From NCBI GenBank assembly GCA_040385825.1, contig JAZKGQ010000022.1:1-64000 (forward strand): a stretch of 64,000 nt of DNA, written 5' to 3'. This document shows positions 27,993 through 36,113 of the stretch, piece by piece (position 1 is the stretch's first letter; each line of letters opens with the position of its first letter). A program made the translations under genes and the position numbers. This DNA is from JANNNF01 sp040385825. Its GTDB lineage: Bacteria > Pseudomonadota > Alphaproteobacteria > Rhodobacterales > Rhodobacteraceae. Under the pieces are notes generated by a model. That model searched no databases and was not told the origin of the DNA. It saw only the letters and a program-made list of their open reading frames with translations.

Positions 27993-29276
27993 TCACAGGA
28001 ACTGGATGTTGCCGGCCCCCAGCATGACATCGTCATTCAGGTTTGCCAGCAGCACCGCCAAGGCACCGCCCGCCCCGTCGGCGTCGTACCAAAGTGTCGC
28101 ATCGGTCGTGCGGAAGATGAAATGGTCGGTCGCATCCAGACCCGCCGCCCGCGTGCTGATCACGAAATCGGCAGGGTCAATCGCGCCATGCTGACCGGCA
28201 TAGCCGAATGCCGCCCCGTCCAGCGCGATCAGATCGGTCTGGCTGCTGAAATCGGTGATCTCGTCGCGCGCCTCGGCCGCCGAGCGGAATACGAAAGTAT
28301 CAAACCCCGCCCCGCCGGTCAGAACGTCGCGCGCCGCCCCGCCATCCAGCGTGTCATTGCCGTCGTTGCCGATCAGCCGGTCGACGCCCGCATTGCCGGC
28401 CAGAGTGTTCGCCTGCGCATCGCCCGTCAGCATGTCGTTGCGGCCTGACCCGAGGATCGTCTCGATCCCGGTATAGGTGTCACGAAACGCCGATTGCCCC
28501 GAGTTGTTGGCCGCATCGGTCAGATCGACATGGACCGCCGTCGCCGAGCCGCTGAAATCCAGCGTGTCGATGCCGTCGCCGCCGTCGATGCGGTCGATGT
28601 AGCGGCCGGTGACAAAGCTGTCATCGCCCCAGCTGCCATAGATCGTGCCGATCACCCGGCCTTCGGTCCCGACATAGACATCATTGCCCTGCCCCAGATC
28701 CACGTCGCCCGACATCACGCCTGCGTTGGTCACAAGGTCGACCCGCGCGCCGCCCAGATAGCTTGCCAGCCCCGATTCGACCCGGCCAAAGTTGGTAAAG
28801 CTGGCGGTGCCAAAGCTGTACTGCACCCAGATGCCGTATTTTTCGGCGTTGATTGTGCCGTAATTGGCAACGACCGTGGTGCCAAATTCCCGCGTGCTCA
28901 GCATCACGCCGGACCCTTGGGCGGTGATGATGCCGTGGTTTGCCAGCGAGGAATTCAAGCCATCCAGAATCACCCCGTCCGCGTCGACGACCGCGCTGCC
29001 ATAGCCCGAAAACACATGCCCTCCGGCCATGATTTCCACGGTTTGCGCGGCTTCGCTGCCAATGGTGTTGATGCCGTCGTCATAGCCCTTGACGGTGCCC
29101 GACACGGTGATGCGGTTCTGGCCCTGATAGGCGAGGATGGCATCATATTCGGTGTTGTGGTCGGGGCTGGACCCCAGCGACCTGATCAGCACGCCGGACG
29201 CCACATTCAGATCATCGTTTCCGGCCAGGGCATAAACATTGCCATAGACGGTTTGGGTCGTCGCTTCGATCAGCAT
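27993..29276 (-). CDS. RTX calcium-binding secreted protein
   Basis: 427-residue protein with no signal peptide. The first 250 residues are a repetitive beta-rich passenger (GVLIRSLGS, NRITVSGTVKG, NHGIITAQGSG), suggesting a beta-helix or pectate-lyase-like fold. Nonapeptide GGxGxDxux repeats follow around 255-365 (GGDGIDTLDFSG, GNDTLDGGAARDVLTGGAG), binding calcium after type I secretion. The C-terminus has the usual hydrophobic-acidic end. No T1SS exporter is nearby. Start is uncertain: ATG 29276 (chosen, MLIEATTQTVYG) or ATG 29321; neither has a strong ribosome-binding site. Confidence 0.8.
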   Translation of the reverse strand: MLIEATTQTVYGNVYALAGNDDLNVASGVLIRSLGSSPDHNTEYDAILAYQGQNRITVSGTVKGYDDGINTIGSEAAQTVEIMAGGHVFSGYGSAVVDADGVILDGLNSSLANHGIITAQGSGVMLSTREFGTTVVANYGTINAEKYGIWVQYSFGTASFTNFGRVESGLASYLGGARVDLVTNAGVMSGDVDLGQGNDVYVGTEGRVIGTIYGSWGDDSFVTGRYIDRIDGGDGIDTLDFSGSATAVHVDLTDAANNSGQSAFRDTYTGIETILGSGRNDMLTGDAQANTLAGNAGVDRLIGNDGNDTLDGGAARDVLTGGAGFDTFVFRSAAEARDEITDFSSQTDLIALDGAAFGYAGQHGAIDPADFVISTRAAGLDATDHFIFRTTDATLWYDADGAGGALAVLLANLNDDVMLGAGNIQFL

Positions 29277-29366
29277 GGGGTCCGTTTGCCTTAACCTGTA
29301 ATATTGCCAAGACCTTATCATAAACGACAGAGGGGAAAAAGGCAGATCGGTCAGCCCCTGTGATCT

Positions 29367-29819
29367 TCACGCCCGCTCATCCTTGGGGCTGCCCATCACC
29401 ACATAGGTCGTCAGGGTCTGCACCTGCGGCAAAGCCCCCAGAATATCGGTGTGGAAATGTTTGTAGGCGGCCAGATCGGCCACCTCGATCCGCAGCAGAT
29501 ATTCGACAGTGCCGGTGATGTTGTGACATTCGCGCACTTCGCGGGCGCGGGCCACGGCGCGTTCAAACGCCTCTTGCGCGGATTTGGTGTGCTGGTTCAG
29601 CCCGACCGTCAGATAGGCCACAAACCCTACCCCGGTCTTTGCCGGGTCCAGCACGGCACGGTAGCCCTTGATCACTCCGCCGGATTCCAGATCCTGCACC
29701 CGGCGCAGGCAGGCCGAGGGCGACAGTCCGACCCGCTGCGCCAGATCCAGATTGGACAGCCGGCCATTGCGGGCCAGCTCGTGCAATATGCGGTCGTTTA
29801 TGGCGTCATGCTTCGTCAT
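29367..29819 (-). CDS. Lrp/AsnC-family transcriptional regulator
   Basis: 150-residue DNA-binding regulator. A winged helix-turn-helix at 1-60 (RLSNLDLAQRVGLSPSACLRRVQDL) is followed by the RAM ligand-binding domain. Members sense amino acids. It is divergent from the LysE-type exporter gene with 72 bp between starts, an AT-richer gap that suits binding sites for both; the pair is therefore probably a regulator and its amino-acid exporter. Confidence 0.92.
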   Translation of the reverse strand: MTKHDAINDRILHELARNGRLSNLDLAQRVGLSPSACLRRVQDLESGGVIKGYRAVLDPAKTGVGFVAYLTVGLNQHTKSAQEAFERAVARAREVRECHNITGTVEYLLRIEVADLAAYKHFHTDILGALPQVQTLTTYVVMGSPKDERA

Positions 29820-29891
29820 TTGTTGCGTAAAATGACTGAAACTGCGCGTGATTGCAATTCAATGCGGCCAGATATGGTGAATGATTGCGCG

Positions 29892-30485
29892 ATGAGCCAT
29901 GATCTTTTCCTTGCCCTGCTGGGCTTTGCCTTTGTCACCTCGGTCACGCCGGGGCCGAACAACATGATGCTGCTTGCCTCGGGGGTGAATTTCGGGGTCG
30001 CGCGGACAGTGCCGCACATGCTGGGCATCAGCCTTGGCCATGCGCTGATGGTGTTTCTGGTCGGGCTGGGTCTGGCCGGGGTGTTCCAGACCGTGCCGCT
30101 GGCCAGAACGCTGCTGACCGTGGTGTCGGTGGCCTATATGCTGTGGCTGGCCTGGAAGATCGCCCATGCGGCGGCCCCGCAAGCCGGGGCGGCAGCGGGG
30201 CGGCCGCTGACGTTCGTGCAGGCGGCGGCGTTTCAATGGGTGAACCCCAAGGCCTGGGCGATCGCGCTTGGCGCGATTTCGGCCTATGCGCCGGACCGCA
30301 CGGTCTGGGGTGTCGCGCTGGTGGCGCTGGTGTTTGCCGGCGTCAATCTGCCCTCGGTCAGCCTGTGGGCCTGGGCAGGCGATTCCCTGCGCGGCTGGCT
30401 GTCGCATCCGGGGCGGTTGCGGGCGTTCAACTGGACCATGGCCGGCCTGCTACTGCTGTCGCTGATCCCGGTGCTGTGGCCGTAG
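29892..30485 (+). CDS. LysE-family amino-acid exporter
   Basis: 197-residue inner-membrane protein with about six helices and the family signature SVTPGPNNMMLLASG (19-33). It exports an amino acid or related metabolite, with specificity unknown. Start ATG 29892 (MSHDLFLALL) places the first helix correctly; ATG 29874 is also in frame. Likely controlled by the divergent Lrp-type regulator. Its stop codon merges with a GGATGGGC palindrome. Confidence 0.9.
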   Translation: MSHDLFLALLGFAFVTSVTPGPNNMMLLASGVNFGVARTVPHMLGISLGHALMVFLVGLGLAGVFQTVPLARTLLTVVSVAYMLWLAWKIAHAAAPQAGAAAGRPLTFVQAAAFQWVNPKAWAIALGAISAYAPDRTVWGVALVALVFAGVNLPSVSLWAWAGDSLRGWLSHPGRLRAFNWTMAGLLLLSLIPVLWP

Positions 30486-30526
30486 GATGGGCGGTTCCTG
30501 CGGCCCGCCGCAGGGTTCGCCCATCG
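30485..30526 (+). repeat. GGATGGGC palindromic repeat, copy A
   Basis: Arms GGATGGGCG and CGCCCATC flank an inner CCTGCGG..CCGCAGG stem. It begins within the LysE-gene stop codon and probably also ends that transcript. It shares its outline with the elements at 50795 and 62923. Confidence 0.65.
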
Positions 30527-30531
30527 TCCCT

Positions 30532-31557
30532 TCAGCGCAGCCACAACGCCTCGCGCTTCAGGGTGTTGCGGATCACCTGTTCGCGGTGCGGCAGGTTTTC
30601 CCGGTCGAACAGCGCGCGGGCTTTCCTGCCCCGGTTCTGGTAGACCAGCGTCTTGACCGGGGCATGATCGCGCAGGATGCGGCGCAGGTCTTTGGCTTCG
30701 GTGATCGCCTCCAGCACTTCGACCACCCGGTCGGCTTCGCGCGCATAGAGCAGCGACAGGGTGCGATAGTGGCAGGTCACATCGCCGTCCAACCCAGCCA
30801 GACCCGGTCCGGGCCGCCCGCCGCCAAAGCTGTGAATGACCAGCGGCAGGGCGATCTGGTCCAGCCAAGGGTTGATTTCCTGCAACAGCAATTCGCGCGG
30901 GCGATCATCCCGGATCGACCGGGCAATCGCCAGAAACTGCGCGCCGAACGCCTTTGGGCTTTTGTGAAAAAACCAGCCCGCGTTGAAATACAGATGCCGC
31001 TGCCAATAGTCATCCGGCTGCGACAGGTCCAGCGAGGTTTCGTAATCCAGCCCGAACCGGGTATAAAGCGCACGCCAGATCTGCGCATAACTCGGCCCGT
31101 ACAACTCGATGGTGGGCCATGTCCCTTCGCGCCGCATCGAGGCCGAGGGTTTGGCGAAATCGATCTGCAGGCTGGCAAGCGGCCCGGTGATCAGGGTGTC
31201 GGTGTCCAGAAACAGAAACGGGGCGTCGGGCAGGGCGGCCAGTGCCTCGATCTTGTTGCCGTAAGGGTAGGCGTGGCCGAACACCTTGCTGTCAAACGGC
31301 AGGATCGTGGCCCCCATCCCCTCCAGTGCCGCCGTGATCGCCGGGTCACCGATGCGCGGGTCGTTCGGCCAAAGCGGCCCCGGCTGCGGTTCGGCGATAA
31401 AGATTCTGCCTGCAAAATCGGGGTTTGTGTGCTTCAATGACCCGACCAGCAGCAGCGCCTCATAGGCAAGGCGGCCCGATTGGGCGACGGCCATGATGTT
31501 GAACGGGGGGGCGGCTTTGGCAGGCATGATCGTCCGGGTCAGGGTTTGCGCGACCAT
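30532..31557 (-). CDS. Glycosyltransferase-like protein with a DxD motif
   Basis: 341-residue cytoplasmic protein of uncertain function. The stretch FLFLDTDTLITGPL (about 114-127) has the Asp-x-Asp pattern and the preceding hydrophobic strand of GT-A glycosyltransferases such as GT8, and KIEAL before it fits the same fold. No signal peptide or membrane helix. The C-terminal 60 residues are basic. It stands alone, without capsule or LPS genes. Start at ATG 31557 or at ATG 31527 (MPAKAAPP); neither has a good ribosome-binding site. The gene and its divergent neighbour share start regions. Confidence 0.55.
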   Translation of the reverse strand: MVAQTLTRTIMPAKAAPPFNIMAVAQSGRLAYEALLLVGSLKHTNPDFAGRIFIAEPQPGPLWPNDPRIGDPAITAALEGMGATILPFDSKVFGHAYPYGNKIEALAALPDAPFLFLDTDTLITGPLASLQIDFAKPSASMRREGTWPTIELYGPSYAQIWRALYTRFGLDYETSLDLSQPDDYWQRHLYFNAGWFFHKSPKAFGAQFLAIARSIRDDRPRELLLQEINPWLDQIALPLVIHSFGGGRPGPGLAGLDGDVTCHYRTLSLLYAREADRVVEVLEAITEAKDLRRILRDHAPVKTLVYQNRGRKARALFDRENLPHREQVIRNTLKREALWLR

Positions 31558-31603
31558 AGCCGGGAAATTTGGGGCGAAAAGGGCAAAGGCGGGGGCGGGC
31601 AGG

Positions 31604-32029
31604 ATGTGGCGGGCATGTGTTGCGGCAGGGATGCTTGGGGGGATGCTTTGGGCGACCGTGGCGTCGGGTCAGACCTTCATCACCGCGGCGGAGGTGAAGC
31701 CGATCCTTGCCGCCACGAAACCGGCCTGGATCGCGGTGCGCGAATTTGACGGCAACGATCTGATCTATTTCACCCAGCTGGAAAGCTGGCGCTGCGGTCT
31801 GCGCGAGGTGCGGTTTTCGGTGAACTCTACCGCTGCGGCCAAGCTGTGGGACATGGAGCCATGCTATGAAGGCGAGGCCGCCGCCAATGCGCTGAAACTG
31901 CCCGAGGGGCGCGTGCCCTACATCACCCTGCCGTTGCAATCGGTGCAGACGGTTTCCGTCGTCGTGGTGTTTGACGACGGCACCGAGGACCGCGGCGATT
32001 ACGACCGCAAGGCGGTGCTGATGCCGTAG
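31604..32029 (+). CDS. Small exported protein of unknown function
   Basis: 141 residues. A signal peptide (MWRACVAAGMLGGMLWATVASG) precedes a mature domain of about 115 residues with two cysteines (SWRCGLREV and MEPCYEG) that may form a disulfide. The alternating strands (VQTVSVVVVFDDGTEDRGDY) suggest a small beta domain. I do not recognise the family. Start ATG 31604 is preceded by GGCAGG; longer starts run antisense to the neighbouring gene. Confidence 0.6.
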   Translation: MWRACVAAGMLGGMLWATVASGQTFITAAEVKPILAATKPAWIAVREFDGNDLIYFTQLESWRCGLREVRFSVNSTAAAKLWDMEPCYEGEAAANALKLPEGRVPYITLPLQSVQTVSVVVVFDDGTEDRGDYDRKAVLMP

Positions 32030-32155
32030 GTTGGTTTGATTTGCGCAAAACAGTGCGGAATTGTTGCGCGGTTTTTGTTGGTTTGCGTTTGGATTGGATG
32101 ACCCTTCACGGAACTGGCCTTCTTTTTCCGCCCGGAATCAAGCGCGTAGCGCGCC

Positions 32156-32284
32156 GGGCAATGCCCGACCGCCCCCTCGGGCGGGCATTCGGCAACGTCA
32201 CCAGAAGAAATTCGGTGGGAGAGGTTGACCCATAAACCGCGTAGAACTGCGGTTGCTTGCCCACCCGGCGGTCGGGCATTGCCC
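32156..32284 (+). repeat. 129-bp inverted-repeat element, copy 2
   Basis: Both 18-bp ends are perfect: GGGCAATGCCCGACCGCC at 32156-32173 and its reverse complement at 32267-32284. The flanks (CCCGGAATCAAGCGCG before, TTGAAAGGCAC after) are shared with copy 3. It fills most of the gap between the exported-protein gene and the amidinohydrolase stop. Confidence 0.85.
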
Positions 32285-32348
32285 TTTCGTCGGGCTGGTT
32301 GAAAGGCACGTCGGAAAACAGCGCCGGTTCCGCAAAGGTCTTCCCCCC

Positions 32349-33146
32349 TCAAGCCTTCGGCGTGAACCGCAGCGACAGGCAGGACATGCCGCCATCCAGC
32401 TTGGCGCATTCCGAATTGCCGATCTCGCGCAGATCATAGCCCGCCTGCGCCAGCCTGTCCCGCGTGTGGGGAAAACCGGCGGGCAGGATCACCACATCAT
32501 TGAAGCGGATCGAATTGGCGCAGGCCTCCTCTCCCTCTGCCGTATGGATCACCCTGTACCCCGCAAAACAGCCCGAGGCCGCAAGGCGTGGCGTGGCAAG
32601 AATGGTGTCCGCGTCCAGCAGCGAGCAGTCGGTCTTGAAATGCAGCACACCGGGCGGGGTGAACACTTCGCGCACGGGCAGGCCCCAGTCGGTGGTCAGG
32701 CGGGCAAGATCGGCGATCCCTGCCGCATTGGTGCGGGCCGACCGGCCCACCAGAATTTCGGTTTCGGTCACCAGAATGTCGCCGCCCTCGATGAAGCTGC
32801 CGTCCGCTTCCACGCGCCGGACATCGCCGTACAGGGCGGCCAGATGCGGCGCCATTTCTGCTGCCTCGCCCAACCGGCTGGGCGCGCCGGGGCGCATGAT
32901 GATCGCCCCCTGTGGCAGACACAGGGCAGTATCCTCGACAAACACCGAATCGGGAAAGGCCTCGAGCGGGTCCAATTGCACCACGCTGGCCCCGGTTGCC
33001 CGCAGAGTGGCCACATAATCTGCATGATGCTGCGCCATCAGCGCCAGATCGGGGCTGCCGGTATCCACCGCGCGCAGGCCAGCGGTGATGGATGCCGCCG
33101 GGCGGCGGGTGATGGCATGGGTGAAACGGTAGGATGCGTTGGTCAT
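32349..33146 (-). CDS. Dimethylarginine dimethylaminohydrolase-like amidinohydrolase
   Basis: 265-residue enzyme of the guanidino-modifying superfamily. Conserved blocks are DPLEAFPDSVFVEDTALCL, EGGDILVTE, VLHFKTDCSLLD (catalytic His) and the C-terminal GMSCLSLRF with the nucleophilic Cys. Such enzymes hydrolyse N-methylated arginine to citrulline and methylamine, or act on related guanidines. Start ATG 33146 matches the conserved N-terminus (TNASYRFTHAITRRPA). No operon partner. Confidence 0.85.
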   Translation of the reverse strand: MTNASYRFTHAITRRPAASITAGLRAVDTGSPDLALMAQHHADYVATLRATGASVVQLDPLEAFPDSVFVEDTALCLPQGAIIMRPGAPSRLGEAAEMAPHLAALYGDVRRVEADGSFIEGGDILVTETEILVGRSARTNAAGIADLARLTTDWGLPVREVFTPPGVLHFKTDCSLLDADTILATPRLAASGCFAGYRVIHTAEGEEACANSIRFNDVVILPAGFPHTRDRLAQAGYDLREIGNSECAKLDGGMSCLSLRFTPKA

Positions 33147-33225
33147 GGGGGGTCCGGTCAACAGGGGTTGCCGGACTGTGGCAGGGCCTGTGTCCGGCTG
33201 CAAGCCTGCGCAGGAAAGGGGAAGT

Positions 33226-33309
33226 TGGTGGGCGACCCTGGAATCGAACCAGGCACGGGTCGCCCCGGGAGAGTTACAGTCTCCTGCCGCACCTTGCAGC
33301 GCGTCGCCC
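33226..33309 (-). tRNA. tRNA-Tyr (GUA)
   Basis: 84-nt type II tRNA with acceptor GGGCGAC/GTCGCCC, discriminator A and an encoded CCA. The anticodon stem GGAGA encloses CTGTAAC, giving GUA, and a long variable arm follows, as bacterial tRNA-Tyr requires. The D-arm is compact (GCTGC-AAGGT-GCGGC) and lacks the usual AGC..GG layout. Confidence 0.9.
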
Positions 33310-33475
33310 ACTGAGGCCGGGGGATAACGGAGGTCCACAGGGGCGTCAAGGGGGCGTCAGGCGCATTTGGCAGAGTTTCGGCTTGCATGATGCAGGTCGT
33401 GCTGCGCATGTTCGCTGCCTGAATCCGGGCTGCAATCCGGGCCTCGATCCCGACCCTGCTGCAAGGAAGCCCGCA

Positions 33476-34279
33476 ATGACCTCAGGTGCCAAGAAACCCG
33501 ACTGGGTGGTTGACAAGGAACGCAGCAAGCGGGCCGAGGAAAAAGCCACCGTCTGGCTGTTCGGCCTGCATGCGGTGCGCGATGCGCTGCTGAACCCTGC
33601 GCGGGTCAAGCTGCGGCTGGTGGTCACGAAAAACGCGCTTGACCGGCTGGAGGATGCGGTCGGCCTGTCGGGCATGACGCCGGAAATCGCCGATCCGCGC
33701 CGGTTTGACGTGCCGATCGACGAAGGGTCGGTGCATCAGGGCGCCGCGCTGGAGGTGAAGGCGCTGAACTGGGGCAAGCTGGACGAGGTCTGCATTTCAG
33801 GCACCGGCGCGCCTTTGGTCGTGCTGCTGGACCGGGTGACCGATCCGCATAACGTGGGCGCGGTGCTGCGGTCTGCCGAAGTGTTCGGCGCGCGGGCGGT
33901 GATTGCGCCCCGCCACCATTCCGCGCCCGAAACCGGGGCCCTGGCAAAAACCGCGTCTGGTGCGCTGGAACGCCAGCCCTATCTGCGGGTCAACAATCTG
34001 GGCGATGCCATGGTCGAGTTGAAGGAAATGGGCTTTGTGCTGATCGGGCTGGACGGCGAGGCCACGGTGACGCTGGCCGAGGCCCTGGCACAGGCCGGCA
34101 CCCGCGCCGTGGGGCTGGTGCTGGGCGCCGAAGGGCCGGGGCTGCGGGACCGGACCAGAGAAACCTGCGATGTCATCGCAAAGATCCCGTTCAGCGGCGG
34201 CTTCGGGTCGCTGAACGTGTCGAACGCGGCGGCGGTATCGCTGTACGCGGCCAGCCAGCGCCAGGTACAGACCGACTGA
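33476..34279 (+). CDS. rlmB: 23S rRNA (guanosine-2'-O-)-methyltransferase, TrmH/SpoU family
   Basis: 267-residue SPOUT enzyme. An N-terminal substrate-binding region (LFGLHAVRDALLNPARVKLRLVV) is followed by the knotted catalytic domain with LLDRVTDPHNVGAVLRSAEVFGA, GLVLGAEGPGLRD and IPFSGGFGSLNVSNAAAV, the three AdoMet-binding motifs of RlmB. It methylates G2251 of 23S rRNA in E. coli. Start ATG 33476 has AAGGAAG upstream. A candidate small RNA follows. Confidence 0.93.
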   Translation: MTSGAKKPDWVVDKERSKRAEEKATVWLFGLHAVRDALLNPARVKLRLVVTKNALDRLEDAVGLSGMTPEIADPRRFDVPIDEGSVHQGAALEVKALNWGKLDEVCISGTGAPLVVLLDRVTDPHNVGAVLRSAEVFGARAVIAPRHHSAPETGALAKTASGALERQPYLRVNNLGDAMVELKEMGFVLIGLDGEATVTLAEALAQAGTRAVGLVLGAEGPGLRDRTRETCDVIAKIPFSGGFGSLNVSNAAAVSLYAASQRQVQTD

Positions 34280-34369
34280 TCCCGATGCCCGACCCGATCA
34301 CGATGCCTGACCGATCACGATTCCGGGAAGGCCGCTTTAACGCCGCGTTAGAGTTTCTATGTAACACAA

Positions 34370-34459
34370 AGAAGGTACGGGACCGGAACCCCCGTCCTTG
34401 ACTTCCACTGTCCCTCGTTCCGCGACTGGCGCCCGGCCTCTTGGCTCGGGCGCCTTTTT
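34370..34459 (+). ncRNA. Candidate small RNA or attenuated leader before the CoA-binding gene
   Basis: A plausible sigma-70-type promoter (TTTAAC at 34336-34341, 16-bp spacer, TATGTA at 34358-34363) would start a transcript near 34370. It contains an ACGGG..CCCGT hairpin and ends in a textbook terminator: an 8-bp stem GGCGCCCG/CGGGCGCC (34428-34454) with five T residues. The predicted RNA of about 90 nt stops 16 bp before the next start codon, so it is either a free sRNA or a transcription-attenuation leader. Family not recognised. Confidence 0.5.
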
Positions 34460-34475
34460 CTGATGGGATGCCGAT

Positions 34476-34892
34476 ATGACCCCCGATATGACTGATGCCA
34501 TGATCCGCGATATCCTGACCACCACCCGCAGCATTGCCGTGGTCGGCTGGTCGCCCAACCCCGACCGCCCCAGCCACCGGGTCGCGGCCTGGCTGCACGC
34601 GCGGGGCTACCGGGTGATCCCGGTCAATCCGGGGCAGGCGGGGACGGTTGCCCTGGGCGAGGTGGTGCGTGCCACGCTGGCCGAGGCGGGGCCGGTGGAT
34701 ATGGTCGATATTTTCCGGCGGTCCGAGGACGCGGGGGCGGTGGCGGATCAGGCTGTTGCCATCGGGGCGAAGGTGGTCTGGATGCAACTGGGCGTGGTGG
34801 ATCAGGCGGCCGCCGAGCGGGCCGAGGCCGCAGGGCTGCGGGTGGTGATGAACCGCTGCCCGGCGATAGAGAGTCCACGGTTGGGGGTATAG
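34476..34892 (+). CDS. CoA-binding domain protein (YccU-like)
   Basis: 138-residue single-domain Rossmann-like CoA_binding protein: RSIAVVGWSPNPDRPSHRVAAW (19-40) forms the nucleotide loop and VVWMQLGVVDQAAAERA the helix near 107-123. Related to the N-terminal domain of acyl-CoA synthetase (NDP-forming) alpha chains, but stand-alone members have no known activity. It lies directly after a terminator, so its transcription may need read-through. Confidence 0.82.
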   Translation: MTPDMTDAMIRDILTTTRSIAVVGWSPNPDRPSHRVAAWLHARGYRVIPVNPGQAGTVALGEVVRATLAEAGPVDMVDIFRRSEDAGAVADQAVAIGAKVVWMQLGVVDQAAAERAEAAGLRVVMNRCPAIESPRLGV

Positions 34893-34894
34893 GG

Positions 34895-34940
34895 AAAATC
34901 CTTTGATAAGGATTTTCGCAAATTTTTTTGAAAAAATTTG
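34895..34940. terminator. Paired short-loop hairpins, bidirectional terminator
   Basis: Two consecutive A/T-rich hairpins, AAAATCCTT/AAGGATTTT (34895-34916) and CAAATTTTTT/AAAAAATTTG (34919-34940), lie between the convergent CoA-binding gene and hisE. Each gives a stem followed by U on both strands. A similar pair is at 47378-47421. Confidence 0.75.
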
Positions 34941-34946
34941 GGCGCG

Positions 34947-35258
34947 CTACCCCCGCGCGGCTTTTTCATCCAGGCCGGATGTGCCGTGGCGGCGGGCGAG
35001 TTCGGCCTCGACATCGGCCAGCGTCACATCCCGCGCGGCCAGCATCACCAGCAGGTGATAGAGCACATCCGCCGCCTCTGAAGTCAGGCGCGCGCGGTCG
35101 CCCTTGACCGCCTCGATGATCGCCTCGATGGCTTCTTCGCCAAATTTTTCGGCGCATTTCTCGGGGCCTTTTGCCAGCAGTTTCGCCGTCCATGAGGTGT
35201 CGGGATCGGCCCCTTTGCGGGCGGCGATGGTGGCGGCAAGGCGGGCGAGTTCGGTCAT
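34947..35258 (-). CDS. hisE: Phosphoribosyl-ATP pyrophosphatase
   Basis: 103-residue all-alpha MazG-like enzyme for the second step of histidine synthesis. Metal-binding acidic residues lie in EKFGEEAIEAIIEA and SEAADVLYHLLVML. It is a stand-alone hisE, not fused to hisI. The start overlaps the hisF stop by 4 bp. Confidence 0.96.
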   Translation of the reverse strand: MTELARLAATIAARKGADPDTSWTAKLLAKGPEKCAEKFGEEAIEAIIEAVKGDRARLTSEAADVLYHLLVMLAARDVTLADVEAELARRHGTSGLDEKAARG

Positions 35259-36016
35259 GTCAGCCTCATCGGAATGCCTGCTGCGGCCATATGCGCCTTG
35301 GCCTGCGGGATGGTGAAGGTGCCGAAATGGAAGATCGAGGCCGCCAGCACCGCCGACGCGCCGCCCAGGGTCACGCCTTCGACCAGATGATCCAGCGTGC
35401 CGACCCCGCCCGATGCGATCACCGGCACCGGCACCGCATCCGATACCGCGCGGGTCAGGGCAAGGTTGAACCCGGCGCGGGTGCCGTCGCGGTCCATCGA
35501 TGTCAGCAAAATCTCGCCCGCGCCCCTGGCGGCCATGCTGCGGGCAAACTCCACCGCGTCAATGCCGGTCGCGCGCCGCCCGCCATGGGTGAAAATCTGC
35601 CATTTGCCGGGGGCCACGGTCTTGGCGTCTATCGCCACCACGATGCACTGGCTGCCGAAATGATCCGCGGCCTCGGCCACCACATCGGGATTGGCGACGG
35701 CGGCGGAATTGAACGACACCTTGTCGGCCCCGGCCAGCAGCAAGGCCCGCACATCCGCCAGGCTGCGCACCCCGCCGCCCACGGTCAGCGGCATGAAACA
35801 CTGTTCCGCCGTGCGGGTGACCAGATCGAACATGGTGCCGCGATTGTCTTGCGTCGCCATGATGTCGAGGAAACACAGTTCATCCGCCCCCGCCGCATCA
35901 TAGGCGCGGGCCGCGGCCACCGGGTCGCCCGCATCGACAAGGCCTTCAAAGTTGACGCCCTTGACCACGCGGCCATCGGCGACATCAAGGCAGGGAATGA
36001 TCCGGGTTTTCAGCAT
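35255..36016 (-). CDS. hisF: Imidazole glycerol phosphate synthase, cyclase subunit
   Basis: 253-residue TIM barrel. The N-terminal MLKTRIIPCLDVADGRVVKG carries the catalytic Asp11-equivalent; VGGGVRSL and ASGGVGTLDHL form the phosphate sites, and SMDRDGTRAGF holds the second catalytic Asp. It partners with HisH, encoded 3.5 kb away on the same strand. Confidence 0.97.
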   Translation of the reverse strand: MLKTRIIPCLDVADGRVVKGVNFEGLVDAGDPVAAARAYDAAGADELCFLDIMATQDNRGTMFDLVTRTAEQCFMPLTVGGGVRSLADVRALLLAGADKVSFNSAAVANPDVVAEAADHFGSQCIVVAIDAKTVAPGKWQIFTHGGRRATGIDAVEFARSMAARGAGEILLTSMDRDGTRAGFNLALTRAVSDAVPVPVIASGGVGTLDHLVEGVTLGGASAVLAASIFHFGTFTIPQAKAHMAAAGIPMRLT

Positions 36017-36091
36017 TGTGAAACCTTAGCTGCTGGCGGGCGGGGGAGGAAGGGGGGCTCGCCCCCCTCGGCGCTGCGCGCCTCACCCCCT

Positions 36092-36113
36092 GAGGATATT
36101 TATCAACAGATGA
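36092..36113 (-). repeat. AAATATCC 3'-UTR motif, copy 1 (after hisA)
   Basis: In the hisA mRNA sense it reads ATCTGTTGATAAATATCCTC and touches the hisA stop codon. A perfect GGGGGGC/GCCCCCC hairpin follows about 25 bp on (36052-36069). Same motif and orientation as at 40155 and 61401. Confidence 0.6.

Noticed and set aside
32041..32309. Small proteins in the 129-bp element (also at 9325 and 59227)
   Set aside because: Both strands are open in all copies and the similar peptides follow from the DNA repeat. There is no ribosome-binding site, and the frames are extended by unrelated flanks.
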